Source: Pseudoneurospora amorphoporcata
Lineage: Eukaryota > Ascomycota > Sordariomycetes > Sordariales > Sordariaceae
Assembly: GCA_033297205.1 (NCBI GenBank)
Contig: MU859169.1
Location: 53,520-117,519, forward strand
Length of the DNA stretch: 64,000 nucleotides
Direction: 5' to 3'
Both the position numbers and the translations under genes were made by a program. Position 1 is the stretch's first letter. The number at the start of each line of letters is the position of its first letter. Of the stretch, positions 54,910 to 64,000 are shown one piece after another. A model generated the notes under the pieces. It saw nothing but the letters and a program-made list of their open reading frames with translations. It did not search any database and was not told where the DNA came from.

Positions 54910-57702
54910 AAAGGCTTTTTTGCTTGCTGGGTGGGCGATGCATGACATCCATCAATTTACTCTTGTCCAGTCAGTGATCTAGGATTAGGAGAGGGTGGAT
55001 GGGTTCCTTCTCCGATACTAGGTACCGAGACACGCTTAGAAGATGTTTTTGTTCATTGACGGACGATCTTGTGGCATCTACGTCTGCTGGTACCTAAAGT
55101 AGTTCGTATCTATGTAGCCTAGCTAGGACTACGCTGTGAGCGGGCTAGGAAAGGGAACAGGTTCAAAAGGCATCGATCAGGGAGTCACTTGAGGACCAGG
55201 GGAAGTTGATACAAAGATATTTAGCTAGTAAACCGGAGCTAACGGCTCATCCCGCTGTCTCGCCGAGTCCCAGTCGCCCTTGTTTCTGTTTACTTGGTGG
55301 TCTCTCCACTCCATCTCGGCCTCGTTAGGAAAGGCCTGGCTACTGGGAGTATAATGGTGATGAGGATGTGATCGATGGACACACTCTTGGGTGTGTGTTT
55401 TGAACGAGTCGAACCACCGCTAGTATCATCTCCACCTCACCTTTCCTTCAACGGCATTCGATGGAGGAAGGAAAGCTTGATGAACGATAGACAGGTACAG
55501 GTTTTGGAATCCTTGTTTACTGCCTGGTCCAGTCTTTTCTTCCCGTGGTTAGAGCATCGCACTTTGCCGACTCACGGTTCGTTTCTTTTTACCCTTCTTG
55601 AAGTCGTCATCGACAAGTATCGTTAGCCGTTCCTAGGAAGACCCATTATTCTTCTACCGGTGAGCCTGTGAGTCTCATTCTCCCTATCAGTCGGTCAACA
55701 TCTCCGGTAACGGTGAGACACAAATTTCCAATTTTAAACTATTTCAAAGCGTCCACTTGTCTTCTTTTACTTCTGTTGCATGACCGTTGAGTAATCTGTG
55801 TTTTAGTGTTGAATTCATCTCCAAGTCTATCGAATGAACGTGTTTGGTCATGCCACGAAGTCGAACGGCGTCGCTTGGCGGTCTGCACTTGCAACTGACT
55901 CCAGAACTTCAAGGTTGTTTCCCCTGTCGATGCTGCTGACCATTAAACCTTCCCGTTTCATGGAGGAGGGGGGCTGGGATGCAGAATATTCTTTTTTCTT
56001 TCTCCGGGATGGTGTCGGTTGTTGCTTCCTCTTTTTGTTGAGTGTGTGCAGGTTGTGGTGATGTCGACAAGAAAGAACCAGGGAAGGAGCGAACCAACAG
56101 AGGTTACATTGACCTAAAACCTAGGTAGGTACCTCTACTGCCGGACGTTTTCAACATCCACTAATGCACTGCCGGAGAAGCCTCCATCCCCTGTTGGCAA
56201 CTTCTCTCCGGCACGTCCTTGATGCTTTCCATCAACCGTATTGAATTCCTGGGAACTTTACCGATTATCAGTTTTGCAATTCAAAAGAGTTGGCAGGTGC
56301 AGACGAACTAGACAGGGCAACCATTGGCCAATAAGTGAGTTGAATTGGAAGTGAGCCTTCGTTGGATTACGTTCTGGATAGCGACCACTTCCGCTCTCGA
56401 GATTAATGACCTGACTGCCTTTACAGTACGAATACCTTCCAGTGTGTCATAAACGTGCATGACAACTCTCGGCCCCGAGTCGAGATTTCCACGAGATCCT
56501 CAACATTATTCTTGATCGTTCTGATTCAAACTATATGCGACACCAAGCGGATTCAACCTCCGTCCGAACCGACGGGTGAGCCCGTGTGCCGTTGAACTAA
56601 GTCTATGTATTCCTCGGATGGCGTCCATGTAACTGGTTTCCGTGTGTCCTCGTGCGCGGCCCGAGGGTTAGTAGGAAGAAACATGCCATCACCGCCCTTG
56701 AAGCCGGAGCAAGTAAGTCTGGATCGGATAGGGGACATCTCGATTGATTAACAAGGTTGTCATCGTCCTGTATTTTTTTGGGGGTTCAAAGGTTCGAGCT
56801 TTCTTGGTACCGTAGACACTGCGGTAGATGGACGGTCACCTATCTAATGTCGATGAAGCGGGTGGTAGTGGTGTGGTGGTGGTTGTAGAGATTTAGATAG
56901 CTTGCATGTCTCGGTCAACGCATGGCGTTTCCGCCAGTGCTACTCTACTTACACATAGGTATATTGCAGTATGCGGAGGACACTCCCTCGGCGTGTGCGC
57001 AGGTGTCAGTCAGTGATGTTTTTTTTTTTGTTGGTGGTGATGGTGTTATTGTGCTTCGTGAGACGTCGGAAATTTTATGTTATGTTGGTGGGAATTCGAT
57101 GAATTGGTCGATATGCAGGACCGCTAAAGGTCAATGTCTTGCCGCGGAATTGACTGCTTATGTGTTGATGAACGACATACTTGTTCTGGCACCAAGAAGG
57201 GTGCTGGGGTCACGAACGGTTTTCGAATCACGGGTTTTACACGGAAGCTATAGCTCTTCAACGTCCAGATGTCTGAGACTTGCGGGCTGCGGCAATCATA
57301 GAAGGATAGATAGTCCCCCGATATTCACCGACCAATAGGAATTGGGAACGAAGGCCAGAAGAGGATATGTGCGCGAGTGAATCTGGAAGCCAAGGCAAGG
57401 AAAGAACAGGGGGAGCCGCTAACTACAGGAATTCTTTGATAGGCCCGGAGAGAATCTCCCCTCTTGGGATGTCACATCGACTTTTGAATAACATTCAGCC
57501 CAGGACCGTATAGGGTATGAACCGTTATGATGCAACGAGACTCTCCGGAAATGCAGCCAACGGTCGATGAGGCAGGCACATCGTGGTTGATGGATGGCAG
57601 GGCGTGGTGGTACACTACCCAGGATGAACACATTCGCGGACCGAGTTCGCATACCCACATGTCGTTGTGCTTCGCAAAAGCCAGTTATCTGATAATGTAC
57701 CT

Positions 57703-57746
57703 ACTGTACACACCAGCTTCTGAACAGTGTACTGTATGTACAGTAG
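57703..57746. repeat. Short inverted repeat, TACTGTACA ends
   Basis: TACTGTACA at 57703-57711 is reversed as TGTACAGTA at 57738-57746 around a 26-bp loop. The pair resembles a tiny TA-flanked element or a simple hairpin. Chance occurrence is possible. Confidence 0.35.
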
Positions 57747-58875
57747 TTCGTGGAGGGTACGGAGAAGGAAAGTATCACATGTCACATTGTATGCAATGAG
57801 ATAGAGAAAGGACCATGTACGTACTGACAAAGAATTACGGAACGTTGGCTGGATGCAACGGAATACCAACTTCGTGGCAGGGTGACGACCCGAGTGCGGC
57901 GATAAGGGACAGACGTGTGGGAGCTCTCGAAGTCGCTGTGGTAGTCTCGAAAGACCGGTAAGACGTCGAACCGGGGCGGGATACGAACGAATGGTAGAGG
58001 CAAAGCAAGATAAGGCAAGGTAAGAATGAAAATCTGAGACACCAAGCGGTTCCCTAGTTGGCTGACACCGTTCCAGAAGGACAACAAAGAATTGAACCTG
58101 CTGATAAGGGAACAAGGGGTCCAGTACCCCTCTGCCTCTTCCCGGTACCTTTTCCGATCTAATCTGTCAATGTTCCCTTGCTTCCCAGTATCCCGCTTCC
58201 GTCCCGCTCGTGGTAATCAAGTCCGCTTTCAGGGATGAGGAACAATGAACGGCTCTGGGTAGATTGTCGCGATCATAAAGTCTTATCGGACCTAAAGCAT
58301 CTCTTAAAAGGTGCGAGGATGATTGGCCAATAACCGCTATCCAATCGCTTGAGACTGCGCTTGAGTACAGGAAGTCAACACTCGAACGGTGACCATAAGT
58401 CAAGTCTGCTGGAAGTGCTCCAACACCTTGGTATCAAGTTTCTAGTCTAGATAAGGAGTAATTCACTGGCTAGGGGAGCGCTCGACTACCCCTCCGATAG
58501 CGAGGTATTGTTGTATCAATGGCAGAGATAGAGCTAGGTCATTGCACCACTTACACCTTGTGCATCAAACGCTTAACTGGGAGAATATAAAGGATGTACC
58601 TATCAGAGGTAGGTAGATAGTACTTAGAGCCGTAGTTCTCGTGTAAACCAACCAAAACAAGACAGGCCTATGAGCACCTCTCTTGTATACCCGCTTAGCG
58701 GTACTTCAAAGCTGCAAAAACGATAGGCAGGATGGGAGGACCCGTCGGTGATGACACGAGTGAAGATCCTGAACGATATTGGCATCGCGAATGTACAGCT
58801 ACAGCAACCTCATCAAAGGAAGACTTTGAAACCTTACCCATTACCTCATACTAACCTTTTCCCAGCGCAAGATGA

Positions 58876-59371
58876 TACTCGTCAAGTCTTCAAAACCGAC
58901 CCTCTGACTAGCGGCGCGGCCACTAGTCAGGGACATTGAATCGTACATGCCCATTGATTCGTACCGAGCGGGGTACATCCCCCACCCGCCATTTTGCTAG
59001 CAAATGAAAGTCGCTCATCCGGAGCCAATAAATTTTTTAGTAATATATCCATATTTTTTAGTCGCATACAATATCGCTGACACGACCAGCATATGCATCA
59101 ACATGTAAAATTATCGTCGAGGGATTTGCAGCGATTTGAAAGTGCAAACAGCGGTCACGGTCAGAGTTTTTCAAGGGCAGTGCGGGGAATTTAGGCTGCA
59201 TGCAAGTAAAAATATGCAAATGGATAGATGTACATTGATTTGCTAGCAAAATGGCGGGTGGGGGATGTACCTCATGTATTAGGGACGAATCAATGGGCAT
59301 GTACGATTCAATGTCCCTGACTAGTGGCCGCGCCGCTAGTCAGAGGGTCGGTTTTGAAGACCTGACGAGTA
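58876..59371. mobile_element. MITE-like element with ~130-bp terminal inverted repeats
   Basis: The arms 58876-59005 and 59238-59371 are reverse complements of each other over nearly their full length. The outer 87 bp differ at a single base; a non-matching block of 9-13 bp follows, then 34 further bp are identical. Each arm starts TACTCGTCA, and TA at both tips suggests a TA target duplication. Each arm contains a smaller near-palindrome, CTGACTAG to CTAGTCAG around a GC-rich centre. The middle 230 bp has no coding frame. Features fit a non-autonomous, foldback-type Tc1/mariner MITE. The near-identity of the arms suggests recent origin or gene conversion, and little RIP mutation. Confidence 0.8.
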
Positions 59372-60866
59372 GGTGGTCAACCATCGCTCGCCCACATCTG
59401 TACCACAATACGCAGTAGATCGCCGAACTCCATAATCTCCTCTGAGCCGTCAATTTGGAGGAAAAGACATCGCCATGGTCGGTCCATAGTAGATCCGTAT
59501 TGATGCGTTGATAGCAGACATCTACGTACTTGTAGGAGTTAGAACATCAGACCATTCTTGGTTTAGACCCTCAAACAAGCACGGTAAAGGGGGCGATGTC
59601 GTCAGAGGTCCCGACTAGGTACTCGGGTCCCCGTGCTGTCATCCCATGTCTGTAGTCGACCTTCGGATAGGCTCAGTTCGTCCGAGCTATGAGCCGACTT
59701 ACCAGTGGTTGTCTCGTTTTACTCCACGTCCTTTAACGATAACTCGGCAGTCGGTTCAAGTACATATAGAGATATCTTTGCCAGATCTGGTCATTGTGGT
59801 CTTGGGATTCGAGATTTTGATTTACACTGCGACGACATCGGGTTTGCTCTGCCGCTTTGTTTCGTCGTTGATCGGTAACAGCAATCCCGATATCAATAGC
59901 GAGTAGTTTTGATCGCCACCATCACCCTCCATCCCAGCCCGCAGTGGCTGTTGATCTGGGATCATTTCAAACTCCACTTGAGGATTGCGAGTTGGAACAA
60001 GAGGGGTCTACTTACCGGAGCTCGTGGAGATTGCCTTGTTGATGTATATGTCGTAGGATTGACATATTGCTTTCTCGTAGTGTCGGTAACATGCGTGAGC
60101 GGGTGATACTTGCCGCAGGAAGTAAGTACACTACCAAGTGTACTTCCATGTGTGCTCATGTGTGTCGCGAAGTCATGTTTTTGATCCGAGATGGAAGATC
60201 TCTCCACGGCAAAGGGTCTCCATAACGAAAAGGATCCTCAAGTTCTTGCTTCCGGACGTTTCATCTTGCCCCGAGGTTCATTGGCAGTAGCAGAGACAAT
60301 GAGAGCTCACAATGTCCATCGTAGATTCGGATTGACTTACAGCTTGTTATCCAGACAATGCATCGCGGCTGCAACATGCCCCTCTTTTCTCCTCGCCAAG
60401 GACAACGCAGCAGTGCTTTGCAGGTAAAGAAGCGAATGGAATTGAGACCAACTCGGTAAGCACGCAATGAGCCCGCAGATATGGGTGCCTTGTAACATTC
60501 AACCCAGGCAGGCCCTTCTTGAATGTGATAGCTCAATGTTAGTAAACAAATGAAGCTCTAGCGGACTGGTAAATCGGCAAATGAAAATATAATAAAGGGG
60601 CACCTAGCGGCTCAAACCCTTCAATGTAGCTGCTCACGGCATCGGAGTACGCTAAACATGTAAGTAAGACAGGCAAGGCAGAACCAGCTCCCATGAGGCG
60701 TGCGTGTTTAAGACGCAGTATGATTGGCCCCTCAAGGCTTTAGAGAAGCTTTCAAGTTACGAGCGAGCTTGAGCTGTCACTTGGTGTCTCCTTTGCATCC
60801 GTTGAACGTTGGCAGATCTGAGAGCTGGTGTTAGTTGCTGTTATCGCCAACTGCTTCAGCCAGCTA

Positions 60867-60960
60867 GGGTTGATGAAGAATCAAGAAAGGGTTGATGAAG
60901 AATCAAGAAAGGGTTGATGAAGAATCAAGAAAGGGTTGATGAAGAATCAAGAAAGGGTTG
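60867..60960 (+). repeat. 22-bp tandem repeat, 4.3 copies
   Basis: The unit GGGTTGATGAAGAATCAAGA plus AA is repeated four times without change (60867-60954), followed by six bases of a fifth copy. It is a minisatellite in a gene-free tract. Perfect identity suggests recent expansion and probable length variation between strains. Confidence 0.95.
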
Positions 60961-63699
60961 TTGACGTCGTCATTACCCCATACCGGTATTGTCTTTACCT
61001 CCGTCCTTTGGCCGATAGCGAGCGTAGGTACTGCGTAAAACCGAGGGGATCACCAAGCCCGTTCAGCCGGTTAAAAGGGAGATGGAAAGCGCTGACGAAT
61101 ACACTACAGCATAGAGCAGAGTCATGCAAATCCATATTGGAAGGCTGGGTATGTAGCCGATCGCTTTCATCTGGTTTCCCGGGCTCAGCTCTGGGGGATT
61201 ACTCCACACATTCCGCAATTTAACGCCCCGTGGTACAGGCACTGGATGGAGGGAAATATGGAGGTGGTGGAGTTTCTGGGGATCAAAGTCCGGGGTAACC
61301 GCCTTAACTGGTCAAGAGATTTGCTCCCGTAACGACTGATCCTCCCAGGCTCATGATTTCCCCTCTGGCAACCCCAACCCCATGCGCTGGTCTGACGGGC
61401 GTCGGGCTCACGGGCTGTCCAGTTCTGCCGGGGCGAGAGATGCCAAACCACTGCGGACCACTTGTCGTGAGTTGTGAGAGCGCTGCTTGTTGCTTGCTGA
61501 CTGCCGGTGCAACCCAAAGGTCACGAGCATTTCCAGATCTCCATTCATAAACTTGGGCAGGTTTCAGTTGTCAAAGGCGGGGTAAAACAGACTCGGGGAT
61601 TGGGTTAGCACTTCCAAATGTGCATCGTGAATGGCGAGAGGGTTTGATGCATGTCAGCTCCTTTCAGATGCGCGAGATGGCCTGCCGTCGATGATGCTGT
61701 AAAAGCCTGGTTCGGAACCAAATAAACCCTTTTTTACACACTTGCTACAGGTGACAGGGCAACATGGAAACATGGAAAGAATTACCGATCAAAGAAAGGG
61801 GCCGTGCGGTTCTTTGGCCCTTCTTTTTTTTTTTTTTTTTTTTCGGCAACGACACTGGACGCATTAATAACGGTGTTGACATTTGACGGGCGTCACGGAC
61901 TCGCCGGGCGGAGCCATGATGGCAGCCCATGATCCATATCCAAGCCGTTGCCATCTGGCCGAGGGAGATCCTTTCTTGACAGCGGGAGAAGTCGGAGCAA
62001 TGCAGGTAGATTGTGTTGCTTGAACGATGCTTTGAACATGCCGTTCCGTCGGCAGGTGTCATAGTCGTCCAAGCACATCACTTGCCAACCTCGAGGGGAC
62101 GACAAACCATGGTCTAAATGCTGAAATTGCCGGCTTAGGTTGTTGGTTGCATGCTTCTTGGAGGTCTTGGTCGTTCTCGGTTTTCTCGAAGGAACGAATT
62201 TGGAGACAAAAGAGCAAGTCCAAGCGAGGCCGGGGGGCGAGGCTGTTCCCCTGGCTCCCCTCGCCGTGGGCCCTGGAAGATCATGGACGGTACCTGTCCA
62301 GTGGTTCCTTCCTTCTAGACTCTCAGGTACCGGTACGTGTACATTACAGGTGGAGAAGCTGCCCTGTGCTTGCAGAATCGAACTTCATCTGGGGTGAGAA
62401 GCGACGAGGGGCGGCCAATGAGATGCTGTCAGATGGCCGGAATGGTTGAAATCAAATTTCCTTCTGGATGGCCCTGATGACCAAAAACGACCTTTTTCGA
62501 GTTACCACTGTACACCCCCATGACGGTCCGAAGCGCGAGGGTTGCCGCGCAACGTGATGGCCTGGACTTGAAGAATCTTTTTTTTTTTTTTTTGTGGAAA
62601 ATGTCGACTTATCCGCCCGATTTTCGTCCCGTCTGTGTTGGTGCGGGGTCACAAGGTACGGCGCTCCGGAATAACTCGAGATCGGGGCTGTCGTCGTTGA
62701 AAGTCAACATGTTCAGCCTACCTGGAGCATCCGACCACTTCCCGGTATAAATCGGAACTTTTGGGACAGGTGAGCAAAGAGGTGACCCAAGAGCCTTGAC
62801 GAGTTGACGGAGGATGGCATCACCAATTCCACTGTTGCATCCAAGAACCCGCGGACGACCAGACCAAGAGATTAAAATCAAGCAAAGAAGGTATGGAAGG
62901 CGGTACAGGCGCAATGCAATTTAAAGGACCGAGGACCGAGTTATAAATGAAAGCATGAAACCAATGTTGGGAATCCGGGAATTCCCATTTCATGGACAGT
63001 TGAACTCCCGTCCTTTTGACTAAAAGAAATGGAAAACAGCCGTTGACCAAGCAGAGAAACCGAAGAAGGTCACACGGGCGTTGCGTGCCTTAATTGCCCC
63101 CTGTCCGCTTCATTCCCTTCCAGCCGGACCATCCAGAACACTTGGAGGTTCGGCGTGATGAAGCGGGCCAACCGCAAGCCGTCATTCTCAGGTGGCCTTA
63201 AAAGTCACCAAATTCACCAAAAACTACCCCCGTCATTCAATGTCCGCCGTGCCCGCGTTATCCCCCAGAAAACATCAAAGCGGCCTTCTCACCTTGCGGC
63301 AGGGCTTCCGCGCTTCAATGAATTTTCCGTCCTGACTGAGACGGAAATTGCTTCCTCAGATCTCGGGCTCGCCTTGCCCCTACACTACTTGAGAGCAGGC
63401 TTGCTTGGGCTTGTTCCTTTGAATGGATGCACGGGCACTCCCAGACCGCCTCCGCTGCCGTTGTCTTTCTTCTCTTGAGCTTCGGCAGCATACGGAACAG
63501 AGCAGCATTGGGGACGGCTTTTGTTTTCTTGCCTAGCTCGATTTTCAACCTGGAATCCCTGCTCCATTTTTTACGTCGTCCCCCAATCGCGAATCCCCGA
63601 GCGACTTTGGCAGGCTTTTTTGGCCGCTGTACTTGGGGGGTTCTGGGCGCCAAGAGTCTTTTTCCCCCCCCCACTCGTTAAGTAGGAGGTAGCGAAAAT

Positions 63700-63960
63700 T
63701 TGGGACAGGGTTTTAATCTAGGACAGCACACATAGAATTTTACCGCAAATCTAACCTATCCCTATACTAAACTATCACATTGCATAATACAATTTATTAA
63801 TATAACAGTATTAAAAGTTCATAAAATCGCTTAATTAAATAATAAATAAACAAAGGAACGAATTATAATCTTTATCTATCATTTTCTAACGCTGGTATAA
63901 ATACTTGTTTGCTGCAATGCCCTAACTAGCCTATGATGATAGTACTAGTATAGGGATGCT
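63700..63960. repeat. AT-rich tract, possible RIP-mutated relic
   Basis: Composition changes sharply near 63700 to runs such as TACAATTTATTAATATAACA, with many TA steps and stops in all frames. A 12-bp inverted repeat (ATCCCTATACTA at 63758-63769, reversed at 63946-63957) bounds much of it. In Neurospora this composition usually marks a repeat that has undergone repeat-induced point mutation. The tract is short and near the window edge, and what lies to its right is unknown. Confidence 0.5.
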
Positions 63961-64000
63961 ACAGTGAACTATGCACTTGTAGCAGAGCGGAGCGGAAGCG

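Larger units (their letters stand above)
54910..63699. other. Long gene-free tract with repeats
   Basis: Nearly 9 kb without a supported gene. Open frames are all under about 170 codons, lack domains and overlap each other on both strands. The tract contains a 496-bp inverted-repeat element (58876-59371), a 44-bp inverted repeat (57703-57746), a 22-bp tandem repeat (60867-60960) and a T tract (61824-61843). The composition is not strongly AT-rich, so most of it is not heavily RIP-mutated. It may include non-coding RNA genes, which I cannot judge from sequence alone. Confidence 0.55.

Noticed and set aside
56922..57338. 138-codon ATG frame in the long gene-free tract
   Set aside because: No domain, no splice context and an unremarkable composition; frames of this size are expected by chance in 9 kb.

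Overview
The window is nuclear DNA of a filamentous ascomycete, almost certainly Neurospora crassa or a very close Neurospora relative. The grounds are short introns (about 50-110 bp) with GTRAGT-type donors and CTAAC/CTGAC branch sites, long intergenic spacers with homopolymer T/A tracts, and recognisable Neurospora genes: the class IV chitin synthase (chs-4), histidine gene his-2 and the phosphorus regulator nuc-1. Thirteen protein genes are supported; no rRNA, tRNA or CRISPR is visible.

Layout, left to right: about 4.3 kb without a gene; chs-4 (+); a WD40 protein with a long acidic N-terminus (+); a five-exon sucrose/maltose-type GPH transporter (-); his-2, ATP phosphoribosyltransferase, with a 17-nt first coding exon (+); a Src1/Heh1 inner nuclear membrane protein (-); the FANCM-type helicase mph1 (-), divergent from the mRNA exporter mex67 (+); a kelch-type single-pass membrane protein (+); nuc-1 (+); an unusual Hsp20-like protein (+) convergent with exocyst subunit sec10 (-); nus1 (+); and trm5 (+). 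The last 9 kb holds no convincing gene.

The genes are mostly unrelated housekeeping and regulatory functions: wall synthesis, sugar uptake, histidine synthesis, nuclear envelope, DNA repair, mRNA export, phosphate control, exocytosis, dolichol synthesis and tRNA modification. They do not form a cluster. Introns were placed by hand from splice signals and reading-frame continuity, and each joined frame divides exactly by three.

The least expected content is in the spacers. Three short non-coding elements with terminal inverted repeats, each flanked by TA, look like three different Tc1/mariner-type MITE families (19979-20270, 40337-40655, 58876-59371). A 35-bp sequence near the left edge (768-802) carries the same ends as the third. 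Other signals are a pair of ACGCGT boxes upstream of mph1, TGACTC/TGAGTCA sites at his-2, a 22-bp tandem repeat, and an AT-rich tract at the right edge that resembles a RIP-mutated relic. I found no wholly new multi-gene system.
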